Origin: AEGEAN-183 sp964342745 | GTDB taxonomy: Bacteria > Pseudomonadota > Gammaproteobacteria > Magnimaribacterales > Magnimaribacteraceae | Assembly: GCA_964342745.1 (NCBI GenBank) | Contig: CAYFFW010000015.1 | Coordinates: forward strand, 1 to 34,662 | DNA length: 34,662 nt | Direction: 5' to 3' | Shown here: positions 7,538 to 15,588 of the stretch, one piece after another | Layout: each line of letters begins with the position of its first letter | Position numbering within the stretch: the first letter of the stretch is position 1 | Notes under the pieces: generated by a model | Database searches by the model: none | Told to the model about the DNA's origin: nothing | Seen by the model: only the letters and a program-made list of their open reading frames with translations | Translations under genes and position numbers: made by a program

Positions 7538-8796
7538 TAGTTCATATTATCAACTATTGCCTCTCCAAATTCAGAGCATTTAACTAGACTGGCTCCGCTC
7601 ATTAAGCGCTCAAAATCATACGTAACTGTTTTAGATTCTATTGTTTTTGCTAATCCTTTAATAATTAGATCCGCAGCTTCTGTCCAACCCATATATCTAA
7701 GCATCATTTCAGCTGATAATATAAGTGAACCAGGATTTACTTTATCCAAACCTGTATATTTTGGTGCCGTACCATGAGTTGCTTCAAAAAGAGCAACTTT
7801 ATCTCCAAGATTAGCTCCTGGAGCTATACCAATGCCCCCTACTTCTGCAGCTAAGGCGTCTGAAATATAATCACCATTTAAATTTAGAGTTGCGATAACA
7901 CTATATTCATCAGGTCTAGTTAATATTTGTTGAAGAAAAGCATCAGCTATTACATCTTTAATAACAATCTCATTATCTGTTTTAGGATTGATTAATTTAT
8001 GCCAGGGACCTCCATCTAATTCTTCAGCATTATATTTTTCAGCTGCAAGTTGGTATCCCCAATCTTTAAATGAGCCTTCAGTAAATTTCATAATATTACC
8101 TTTATGGACTAGAGTTACAGAACTTCTATCATTATCAATTGCATACTGAATAGCTTTATCAACTAATCTCTGTGTACCTTGTTTAGAAACTGGTTTAACA
8201 CCTATACCGCAATTTTCTGGGAACCTTATTTTGGTAACGCCCATTTCATCTCTTAAAAAATTAACTATCTTTTTTGCTTCTGGAGAATCTGCTTCCCATT
8301 CAATTCCTGCATAAATGTCTTCTGAATTTTCTCTAAAAATTACCATGTCTGTTTTCTCAGGGCTTACTACAGGGCTTGGAACACCTTCAAAGTACCTAAT
8401 TGGACGTTGACATACATATAGATCTAACTCTTGCCTTAGAGCTACATTTAAAGATCTTATTCCTCCTCCTACTGGAGTAGTTAAAGGACCTTTTATGCCA
8501 ACAGAATATTCTTCCAAGGCTTGTAAGGTTTCTGGTGGAAGCCAATGTCCATCTCCGTAAACTTCAACAGATTTTTCACCACAATAAATTTCCATCCAAG
8601 ATATTTCTTTCTTTCCATCGTATGATTTAGTTACAGCACTGTTTACTACAGAAATCATAGCCGGAGTTATATCGCTCCCTATACCATCTCCTTCAATAAA
8701 AGGGATGATAGGATTGTCTGGAACTATAATTTTTCCAGATGTATCAAAAGTTATTTTGTTTCCTTTTTCAGGTACCTTTATATGCTTAAATCCCAT
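7537..8796 (-). CDS. icd: NADP-dependent isocitrate dehydrogenase
   Basis: Converts isocitrate to 2-oxoglutarate with production of NADPH in the TCA cycle. At 419 residues it matches E. coli Icd (416). The substrate loop GGGIRSLNVALRQ contains Ser115, equivalent to the serine that AceK phosphorylates in E. coli to push isocitrate to the glyoxylate route; aceK is not in the window. HGTAPKYTGLDKVNPGS has the Lys-Tyr pair that marks NADP rather than NAD use. It is first in the icd-clpS-clpA unit. The competing enzyme, isocitrate lyase, is encoded about 4 kb away. No Shine-Dalgarno sequence is visible before the ATG. Confidence 0.97.
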   Translation of the reverse strand: MGFKHIKVPEKGNKITFDTSGKIIVPDNPIIPFIEGDGIGSDITPAMISVVNSAVTKSYDGKKEISWMEIYCGEKSVEVYGDGHWLPPETLQALEEYSVGIKGPLTTPVGGGIRSLNVALRQELDLYVCQRPIRYFEGVPSPVVSPEKTDMVIFRENSEDIYAGIEWEADSPEAKKIVNFLRDEMGVTKIRFPENCGIGVKPVSKQGTQRLVDKAIQYAIDNDRSSVTLVHKGNIMKFTEGSFKDWGYQLAAEKYNAEELDGGPWHKLINPKTDNEIVIKDVIADAFLQQILTRPDEYSVIATLNLNGDYISDALAAEVGGIGIAPGANLGDKVALFEATHGTAPKYTGLDKVNPGSLILSAEMMLRYMGWTEAADLIIKGLAKTIESKTVTYDFERLMSGASLVKCSEFGEAIVDNMN

Positions 8797-8828
8797 TTTT
8801 AATGCAAAATTTTGTGAGAGGGAGCAGA

Positions 8829-8834
8829 ATTATA
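8829..8834 (-). promoter_or_regulatory. Candidate -10 element for icd-clpS-clpA
   Basis: TATAAT on the minus strand lies 32 bases upstream of the icd ATG in the 75-base divergent gap to mnmA. No good -35 hexamer is found at 16-18 bases, so the call rests on the perfect -10 and its position. Confidence 0.4.
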
Positions 8835-8871
8835 TAGCATATCTAGTACAAATCTAATCTAATCAATAAAA

Positions 8872-9951
8872 ATGAGTAAAGGAAAGGTGTTGCTAGGATT
8901 ATCTGGTGGGGTAGATTCATCAGTATCTGGACTATTATTAAAAAATGAAGGCTATGAGGTTACAGCTCTTTTTATGAGAAATTGGGAAGACGATGATGGC
9001 TCTCCATATTGCAGCGTTAAAGAAGATTTTATGGATGCTATATTTGTATCTGAGCAATTAAAGATTAATCTAATAGAAGAGAATTTTTCTAAAGAGTATA
9101 AAAGAAAAGTATTTGAGTATTTTATTAGTGAACTAGAGGCAGGAAGAACTCCTAATCCAGATATTTTATGTAATAAAGAAATAAAGTTTAAAAAGTTTTT
9201 TAATTACGCCATGGATAATGGCTACGACTATATAGCTACAGGTCATTATGTAAGAAACTTTATAAACAAAAAGGAAACTTATCTTTTAAAAGGAAAAGAT
9301 GAATTAAAAGACCAAAGTTATTTTTTACACTCAATAAGTAATAAGTCTTTATCAAAAACAATATTTCCAGTTGGAGGAGTAAATAAGACTAAAGTAAGAG
9401 AAGTTGCTAAAAAAGAGGGCCTAATCACTAGTGAAAAAAAAGACAGTACAGGTATTTGTTTTATTGGCGAAAGACCTTTTCCTGAGTTCCTAATGACTTA
9501 TTTACCCATCAGTCCAGGTTATATAGAAGATGAAAATGGTAAAAGGATTGGTGAACATAAAGGTCTTCATTTTTACACCTTAGGTCAAAGGCAGGGCTTG
9601 GGAATAGGAGGATTAAAAAACTCTGGTAATTTACCATGGTATGTAGCAATCAAAAACTCCAAAGATAATACTCTGGTTGTTGTTCAAGGTCATAACCACC
9701 CTCTTCTTATGTCAAATGAGATAAAAACAAAAGATTTAAATTTGATCAATGATATTCAGGAGAAAGAATTTGAAGGAGCAGTTAAGGTTCGATACAGGCA
9801 AAAAGATCAAAAATGCATTATTAAAATCTCAGAGGATACACTAAGCATTAAATTTAATGAGCCTCAAAGAGCTGTTACACCTGGACAATCAGCAGTTATT
9901 TATAAGGATGATATATGTTTAGGAGGTGGCGAGATAATGGATATAAGTTAA
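8872..9951 (+). CDS. mnmA: tRNA 2-thiouridylase MnmA
   Basis: Makes 2-thiouridine at the wobble position U34 of tRNAs for Lys, Glu and Gln, using sulfur relayed from IscS. The 359-aa protein has the ATP-pyrophosphatase loop SGGVDSS at 11-17, the catalytic cysteines Cys100 (GRTPNPDILCN) and Cys196 (DSTGICFIGE), the tRNA-binding core and a C-terminal beta-barrel (FYTLGQRQGLGIGG, VRYRQ, AVTPGQSAVIY). Full length. It is divergent from icd and convergent with the amidohydrolase gene, sharing the bases TTAA of both stop codons. In Pseudomonas-type genomes mnmA is followed by hflD and purB; hflD is absent here. Confidence 0.97.
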   Translation: MSKGKVLLGLSGGVDSSVSGLLLKNEGYEVTALFMRNWEDDDGSPYCSVKEDFMDAIFVSEQLKINLIEENFSKEYKRKVFEYFISELEAGRTPNPDILCNKEIKFKKFFNYAMDNGYDYIATGHYVRNFINKKETYLLKGKDELKDQSYFLHSISNKSLSKTIFPVGGVNKTKVREVAKKEGLITSEKKDSTGICFIGERPFPEFLMTYLPISPGYIEDENGKRIGEHKGLHFYTLGQRQGLGIGGLKNSGNLPWYVAIKNSKDNTLVVVQGHNHPLLMSNEIKTKDLNLINDIQEKEFEGAVKVRYRQKDQKCIIKISEDTLSIKFNEPQRAVTPGQSAVIYKDDICLGGGEIMDIS

Positions 9952-11234
9952 GGAGTTTTATATACCAATCCATTTTTCATTACAAAATCTACCTCTTCTA
10001 AAACTCTAATATTCAATAAAGGGTTTCCACTAACAGCAATGATGTCAGCATATTTTCCTGTTGATAGACTTCCTAATTGATCTGACTTTCCTAATAATTT
10101 GGCAGCTTCAATTGTAGCTGATTGAATAGCATCCATTTCTGGCATACCTGCTTCTATCATGTGTATAAACTCAGAAGCATTTTTTCCATGTTCTGATACA
10201 CCTGTATCAGTACCATAGGCAATTTTAACGCCAGCTTGATAGGCTTTGCCAAAAGTAGTTTTTATTTTAGGTCCAATTTCTGTTGCTTTTGGCCTTACTA
10301 ATTCAGGAAAAAAACCAGGCTCTTTAGCTTTTTCTGCAACCCATAAACCCGCAATGATTGTCGGAACATAATATGTACCCTTCTCTCTCATCAGCTTCAT
10401 TCCTTCTGAATCCATTAATGTTCCATGTTCTATTGAATGAACACCTGCTTTTACTGCTCGTTTTATACCCTCAGATCCATGGGCATGAGCTGCTACTTTA
10501 AAACCATAGTCACCTGCTATTTGTACAATTCGTGATATCTCTTCAATAGTTAACTGTGGATTTTGTCCATTTTTAGCATTACTAAGGACTCCTCCTGTCG
10601 CAGTAATTTTAATTAAATCAGCACCCTCCTTATATCTAAACCTAACTGCTTTAGAAGCATCATCAATACTATTTACTATTCCCTTATCAGGTCCGGGGTC
10701 ACTAGTTAAATTATGGTTTAATGAATTCGTAGAATCTCCATGGCCTCCAGATGATGCTATGGTAGTACCAGAGGAAAAAATTCTTGGGCCTTTAACTGTT
10801 CCTTCTAAAATAGCATTTCTTAAACTTATACTCACTCCATCACTGTCACCTAAATTTCTTACTGTTGTAAATCCAGCAAGCAATGTTTTTTCAGCGTTTG
10901 CCACTGCTCTAATCGCATAGTCAGCAGAATTAAGACTAATCCTTTCTAAATAAGAATTTTTTGAATATTCTGAGCTTAAATGAACATGCATATCCATTAA
11001 ACCAGGTAACACTGTATAGGCACTTAGATCTATATATGTATCTTCAGAATTAGGAGTAATATAGCCAGTTTCTATTGCCTTAATCTTGTTGTCTTCAATA
11101 AGGATGCTCATTTCTTGAGATGCACTAGAATTTTCTACATCAATTAATAGACCAGCGTGAATCACAGTATTAGCTGATAAGAATTGCCAACTATTAGAAA
11201 AAAATATGACTAATATAAATAAGGACTTTTTCAT
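9948..11234 (-). CDS. Exported metal-dependent amidohydrolase (imidazolonepropionase/prolidase-like)
   Basis: A 428-aa hydrolase of the amidohydrolase superfamily (COG1228 type). Residues 1-21 form a signal peptide, so it should act in the periplasm. The metal-site residues are all present: His83 and His85 (MDMHVHL), Lys209 (DLIKITATGG, the lysine that is carboxylated in binuclear members), His250 (AAHAHG), His270 (SIEHGT) and Asp343 (YGTDTG). Characterised relatives cleave dipeptides such as Xaa-Pro or Xaa-Arg/Lys; the substrate here cannot be assigned. It sits between mnmA and purB on the opposite strand, the place hflD takes in related genomes, so it was probably inserted during rearrangement. 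The ATG at 11234 is chosen because it gives a complete signal peptide. Confidence 0.9.
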   Translation of the reverse strand: MKKSLFILVIFFSNSWQFLSANTVIHAGLLIDVENSSASQEMSILIEDNKIKAIETGYITPNSEDTYIDLSAYTVLPGLMDMHVHLSSEYSKNSYLERISLNSADYAIRAVANAEKTLLAGFTTVRNLGDSDGVSISLRNAILEGTVKGPRIFSSGTTIASSGGHGDSTNSLNHNLTSDPGPDKGIVNSIDDASKAVRFRYKEGADLIKITATGGVLSNAKNGQNPQLTIEEISRIVQIAGDYGFKVAAHAHGSEGIKRAVKAGVHSIEHGTLMDSEGMKLMREKGTYYVPTIIAGLWVAEKAKEPGFFPELVRPKATEIGPKIKTTFGKAYQAGVKIAYGTDTGVSEHGKNASEFIHMIEAGMPEMDAIQSATIEAAKLLGKSDQLGSLSTGKYADIIAVSGNPLLNIRVLEEVDFVMKNGLVYKTP

Positions 11235-11287
11235 ATTAATAGTTTGCTTCTAAGTTAGATATAAGGCAAGTAACATCGTGGATAAGT

Positions 11288-11293
11288 TATAAT
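11288..11293 (+). promoter_or_regulatory. Candidate -10 element for purB
   Basis: TATAAT lies 20 bases before the purB ATG in the 79-base divergent gap to the amidohydrolase gene. The -35 region at the right distance does not resemble TTGACA, so this is tentative. Confidence 0.35.
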
Positions 11294-11313
11294 CCAGATT
11301 TATGAAATAGATA

Positions 11314-12681
11314 ATGAAAATTACTGAACTCTCAGCAATAACCCCTACAGATGGCAGGTATGCTAATCAAGTATCTGATTTACAAGAAATATTCAGTGAG
11401 TATGCATTAATTAAATACAGAGTATCTGTAGAAATAAAATGGTTCATCCACTTATCAAATCAGGCTGGAATTAAAGAACTCCCTACATTAAAACCTTCAT
11501 CAATCAAGTTTTTAAACAATATCATAGAAAAATTTAATTTAACCGAAGCTAATAAAGTAAAGAAAATAGAGAAAAAAATAAATCATGATGTTAAAGCTGT
11601 TGAATATTATTTAAAAAAACAATTTCATAATTCAAGAGAGCTAAATTCATTAAGCGAATTTATTCATTTTGGGTGTACATCTGAAGATATTAATAATATT
11701 TCTTATGCACTTATGGTTAAAGATGCTTCCAATATAATTACATCAAAAAAATTAAAGGAACTAAATAACTTAATTAAATCTAAAGCTAAGAGATATTCAA
11801 ATATTTCAATGATTTCCAGAACACACGGTCAGTTAGCAACCCCTACTACTGTTGGTAAAGAGTTTGCTAACTTCTCTTACCGTATAGATGGTGTTGTGGA
11901 TCAAATTAGCTCTCAAAAACTAAAGGGAAAAATGAACGGAGCAGTAGGTAATTACAATGCCCATATAATTGCTTATCCTAAATTAAATTGGGAAAGAGTT
12001 TCAAAAAACTTTGTTAATAAATTAGGTTTAGAGTGGTCTGCTTATACAACCCAAGTTGAGCCCAAAGACCATATGGTAGGCCTATTTCTTAACTTTTTTA
12101 TCTTAAATAACATACTTATAGATTTATCAAGAGATTTATGGGGATATATTTCTTTGGACTATTTCTCTCAGGAAACATTAAAAGGTGAAGTGGGATCTTC
12201 AACTATGCCTCACAAAGTTAACCCAATAGACTTTGAGAATGCTGAAGGGAATTTAGGGATAGCTAATAGTTTATTTCTACATATGTCTTCTAAAATTACA
12301 ATTTCTAGGTGGCAAAGAGACCTTTCTGATTCAACTACAATGAGAAACATAGGAGCTTGCTTTGCCCACACTCAGATAGCTTTAATTTCATTAACAAAAG
12401 GCTTAAATAAAATCGAGGTTAATAAAAAAAAGATAAACTATGATTTAAAAGAATCTTGGGAGGTTTTAACTGAAGCGATACAAACTGTTATGAGAAAACA
12501 TAGAATTACTGAAGGCTATGAAGAAATGAAAAAAGCATCAAGAGGAAAGAGGATAACTAAAGATGATTTACACTCAATGATTAACGGTTTAGATATACCT
12601 AAAACTGAAAAAGAACTCCTTCTAAAAATAACTCCATCTAATTACATAGGATTAGCTAAGAAACTTGCAAAAGAAATTTAA
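11314..12681 (+). CDS. purB: Adenylosuccinate lyase
   Basis: Catalyses two fumarate-releasing steps of purine synthesis: SAICAR to AICAR, and adenylosuccinate to AMP. The 455-aa length equals E. coli PurB (456). Recognisable blocks are the N-terminal LSAITPTDGRYA, NHDVKAVEYYLK, FIHFGCTSEDINN, the catalytic His171 in SRTHGQLATPTT, and the fumarase/aspartase signature GSSTMPHKVNP at 294-304 on the flexible catalytic loop. It follows the inverted amidohydrolase gene and is read in the same direction as mnmA and aceA. Start codon and length agree with the family. Confidence 0.97.
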   Translation: MKITELSAITPTDGRYANQVSDLQEIFSEYALIKYRVSVEIKWFIHLSNQAGIKELPTLKPSSIKFLNNIIEKFNLTEANKVKKIEKKINHDVKAVEYYLKKQFHNSRELNSLSEFIHFGCTSEDINNISYALMVKDASNIITSKKLKELNNLIKSKAKRYSNISMISRTHGQLATPTTVGKEFANFSYRIDGVVDQISSQKLKGKMNGAVGNYNAHIIAYPKLNWERVSKNFVNKLGLEWSAYTTQVEPKDHMVGLFLNFFILNNILIDLSRDLWGYISLDYFSQETLKGEVGSSTMPHKVNPIDFENAEGNLGIANSLFLHMSSKITISRWQRDLSDSTTMRNIGACFAHTQIALISLTKGLNKIEVNKKKINYDLKESWEVLTEAIQTVMRKHRITEGYEEMKKASRGKRITKDDLHSMINGLDIPKTEKELLLKITPSNYIGLAKKLAKEI

Positions 12682-12684
12682 CTT

Positions 12685-12716
12685 CGTAGATAAGTTTTAT
12701 TGATTTATTATCTGCG
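12685..12716 (+). terminator. Possible terminator stem-loop after purB
   Basis: Four bases after the purB stop, CGTAGATAA and TTATCTGCG can pair as a 9-bp stem with one G-U pair and a 14-base A+T-rich loop, followed by TTGTTT. The T run is short, so a termination role is plausible but not certain. The remaining bases up to 12787 are A+T rich and no good promoter for aceA could be picked out. Confidence 0.4.
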
Positions 12717-12787
12717 TTGTTTAAAATCCTTTCTTTCTTAGAAACTTGTTAAAAATCATAAAAATAATTTTCGGTAATTAACTAATT

Positions 12788-14392
12788 ATGAACAAATATA
12801 CTGATTTGATTAAAGAATTTGAAGATCTAAAAAAATCTAAAGGACCTATATTGGGTGGAGTAGACCCTGAACATGCAGCAAGAATGAAATTGCAAAATAG
12901 GTTTTCTACAGGTCTTGATATTGCTAAATATACTGCAGATATAATGCATAAAGACATGAGGGAGTATGATAAAGATTCCTCAAATTTTACACAATCTTTA
13001 GGTTGCTGGCATGGCTTTACGGCACAGCAAATGGTAATGGCAGTAAAAAAATATCAGAAAACAACTTCAAAAAGCTATGTCTATCTAAGTGGATGGATGG
13101 TGGCTGGTTTAAGGTCAGCTTTTGGTCCTCTACCAGATCAAAGCATGCATGAAAAGACTACTGTACCCTTATTAATTAATGAAATTTATACTTTCTTAAA
13201 ACAAGCTGATGCAAGAGAGCTTCAACATTTATTCCTTGAACTAGATGAGATAAGAGAGAAAGGTGGTGATGAGACCAAAATAATAAGTCAAATAGATGCT
13301 TACGAAACACATGTAGTTCCAATAATCGCTGACATTGATGCTGGTTTTGGAAATGAAGAGGCTACTTACCTCTTAGCTAAAAAGATGATAGAAGCCGGAG
13401 CTTGTTGCATCCAAATTGAAAACCAAGTTTCTGATGCAAAACAATGTGGTCATCAAGCAGGTAAAGTAACGGTACCTCATGAAGATTTTTTATCAAAGAT
13501 TAATGCAATTAGATATGCTTATCTTGAACTGGGTGTTGAAAATGGACTTATTGTAGCTAGAACAGATTCACTAGGAGCCGGGTTAACTCAAAAAGTTCCT
13601 GTTTCAAAAGAACCTGGAGATATTGCAAGTAGATATAACGATTTTCTTGAAACAGAAGCAATTGAAAATATAAATGAACTAACTCAATATGATATTGCTA
13701 TCCAGCAAGACGGAAAATTAGTTAAGCCAGTAAGGTTAGAGAATGGATTGTATTCATTTAGGGAAGGAACAGGAGTTGATCGGGTAATTCTAGACTGCAT
13801 TACTAGCCTTGAATCAGGAGCCGATTTGCTATGGATTGAAACAGAGAAACCTAACGTTAAGCAAATAGCAGATATGGTTACTGAAATAAGAAAAGTACAT
13901 CCAGAAGCTAAGCTCGTCTACAATAATTCTCCCTCTTTTAATTGGACTTTAGCTTTTAGAGAACAGGTTTATGCTGAATGGTCTAAGGAAGGTAAGGATG
14001 TTTCTGATTACCCTAATCCTGTCGAAGTACCCAAAGGTTTAATGGATCAAAAATTAGATAAGTCTGAACTAGGTAAAAAAGCTGATGAGCTCATTCAACA
14101 ATTTCAGAAAGATGCAGCAGCTAAAGCAGGTATCTTCCATCATTTAATAACTTTACCCACTTATCACGAGACAGCTCTAGGCACACATATATTAGCAGAA
14201 GGTTATTTTGGAGATAAAGGGATGTTGGCTTACGTTAAAAAAATTCAAAGAAAAGAGATTAGGCGAGATTTAGCTTCAGTTAAACATCAAGATTTAGCAG
14301 GCTCTACTATAGGTGATGAACACAAAGAATATTTTTCTGGTGATAACGCATTATTGGCAGGCGGAAAAGATAATACAATGAATCAGTTCTAG
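12788..14392 (+). CDS. aceA: Isocitrate lyase (long Pseudomonas-type)
   Basis: Splits isocitrate into succinate and glyoxylate, the entry to the glyoxylate shunt needed for growth on fatty acids or acetate. The 534-aa length and the active-site motif KQCGH (218-222, catalytic Cys220), instead of KKCGH of the shorter E. coli type, place it with the about 530-aa enzymes of Pseudomonas and relatives. Other blocks: SGWMVAGLRSAFGPLPDQ, IIADIDAGFGN (metal site), GLIVARTDSLGA and LVYNNSPSFNW. It is a single gene with no malate synthase beside it. Its stop is one base from that of the convergent nqrM. Together with icd upstream it places both enzymes of the isocitrate branch point within about 7 kb. 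Confidence 0.97.
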   Translation: MNKYTDLIKEFEDLKKSKGPILGGVDPEHAARMKLQNRFSTGLDIAKYTADIMHKDMREYDKDSSNFTQSLGCWHGFTAQQMVMAVKKYQKTTSKSYVYLSGWMVAGLRSAFGPLPDQSMHEKTTVPLLINEIYTFLKQADARELQHLFLELDEIREKGGDETKIISQIDAYETHVVPIIADIDAGFGNEEATYLLAKKMIEAGACCIQIENQVSDAKQCGHQAGKVTVPHEDFLSKINAIRYAYLELGVENGLIVARTDSLGAGLTQKVPVSKEPGDIASRYNDFLETEAIENINELTQYDIAIQQDGKLVKPVRLENGLYSFREGTGVDRVILDCITSLESGADLLWIETEKPNVKQIADMVTEIRKVHPEAKLVYNNSPSFNWTLAFREQVYAEWSKEGKDVSDYPNPVEVPKGLMDQKLDKSELGKKADELIQQFQKDAAAKAGIFHHLITLPTYHETALGTHILAEGYFGDKGMLAYVKKIQRKEIRRDLASVKHQDLAGSTIGDEHKEYFSGDNALLAGGKDNTMNQF

Positions 14393-14393
14393 A

Positions 14394-14564
14394 TTATTGG
14401 CACTTTGCAGGATCTCCACCACAAATCTCACAATCACCTATTTCTCCTAGTGCTTTTAGGCCACCACATGAACCAGCTATAGGCTTCCTTCCAAAAAAGA
14501 CCCCTATAGACATGACCAAGAAAATTATCAGTAGAATACTGAAAGTTATCAATATTGTTGTCAT
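14394..14564 (-). CDS. nqrM: NqrM, Na+-NQR maturation protein
   Basis: A 56-aa membrane protein needed to assemble Na+-NQR, thought to deliver iron to the intramembrane Fe site between NqrD and NqrE. Residues 1-24 form a transmembrane helix (MTTILITFSILLIIFLVMSI). After it comes the family hallmark GSCGGL with Cys33, and three more cysteines (Cys45, Cys48 and Cys55, in DCEIC and KCQ) that complete the metal-binding set. Family members are usually 60-70 residues, so this one is short at the C-terminus. It lies 19 bases downstream of apbE as the last gene of the nqr operon, which strongly supports the call. Confidence 0.93.
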   Translation of the reverse strand: MTTILITFSILLIIFLVMSIGVFFGRKPIAGSCGGLKALGEIGDCEICGGDPAKCQ

Positions 14565-14583
14565 AATTAAATTTTATAATTAA

Positions 14584-15570
14584 TTAAAACCATTTTGAAG
14601 GTTTCAACGATATTTCTCCTTTTTCATCCACAAGGAAGAAAGAGATTAATTGATTAGCATTAGAATATTCCAGCCCCTCCTTTTCGCCCATTACATTTAA
14701 AGCTGTAGCTAGAGCATCAGCTTTCATAGCGCTTTTTGATATAACAGATACTGATAGGTGATTATTTTTAATTGGTTTAAATGACTTAGGATCTATGGTG
14801 TGTGAAACAATATTACCATTTACATTTAAAAAATTTCTATACTCCCCAGAAGTTGCTATTGAAGAATCTAAATAATCTTTTGAAGACAGTACTACAATGG
14901 GAGAGCTTAATAATTTAGGATTTTCTATGGCTATCAGCCAAGGCTCATTATTTTCTTTTTTTCCTTTAAATTTAATTTCTCCTCCTAATTCAATAAAATA
15001 AGATTTAACGTATTTGGAATCTAAATAAGATGAAAGCAAATCTATTGCAAACCCTTTTGCTATACCTGACATATCTAAATATACATCTGATGTTCGCTTA
15101 ATTCTTTTCTTTTCTTTATCAATTTCATATATTGAACAACTAATATCATTACTTAATTTTCTCAAAGACTGGTCATTATTAGTTTCCATTTCTCTTGGTG
15201 GACCAAATCCATAATAATTAACAAAATGTCCTAGCCCGATATTGAAAGCTCCATTTGTCTCATCACAAATTTTTTTAGAAAAGCTTGCTACTTTAATGAA
15301 ATTATTAGAAACATTAACCCATTTACCTATTTCTGATTTATTTAAAATTGATATTGTGGAAGATTCTATATAAGTAGACATCTCATTATTTACAGAGTTT
15401 AAAACCTTAAAAATATCAGCTTCCTTTTGATTTCCATCTATCATAATAACCTTATAGGTAGTGCCCATTATCTCGCCTTGATAAGTTGTTGTTCTTTGGC
15501 CTTCCCAGGTTAAGAAAATTACTACAGATAATAGAAAAATAAAAAGAGGTAAGAGAAACTTTTGTATCAA
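14584..15570 (-). CDS. apbE: FAD:protein FMN transferase ApbE
   Basis: Attaches FMN covalently to threonines of NqrB and NqrC, using FAD as donor, on the periplasmic side. The 328-aa product begins with an uncleaved signal anchor (residues 2-21); it lacks the lipobox cysteine of many ApbE proteins. Family blocks: GEIMGTTYKV, FNIGLGHFVNYYGFG, DMSGIAKGFAID at 166-177, ELGGEIKFKG, ATSGEYRNF, SHTIDPKSFKPI and ADALATALNVMG, including the acidic residues that hold Mg2+. It starts with TTG at 15570; the next ATG lies within or after the anchor, so the TTG is kept. It sits between nqrF and nqrM in the operon that encodes its substrates. Confidence 0.95.
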   Translation of the reverse strand: MIQKFLLPLFIFLLSVVIFLTWEGQRTTTYQGEIMGTTYKVIMIDGNQKEADIFKVLNSVNNEMSTYIESSTISILNKSEIGKWVNVSNNFIKVASFSKKICDETNGAFNIGLGHFVNYYGFGPPREMETNNDQSLRKLSNDISCSIYEIDKEKKRIKRTSDVYLDMSGIAKGFAIDLLSSYLDSKYVKSYFIELGGEIKFKGKKENNEPWLIAIENPKLLSSPIVVLSSKDYLDSSIATSGEYRNFLNVNGNIVSHTIDPKSFKPIKNNHLSVSVISKSAMKADALATALNVMGEKEGLEYSNANQLISFFLVDEKGEISLKPSKWF

Positions 15571-15588
15571 AGGAAAAGATAAAATTTA

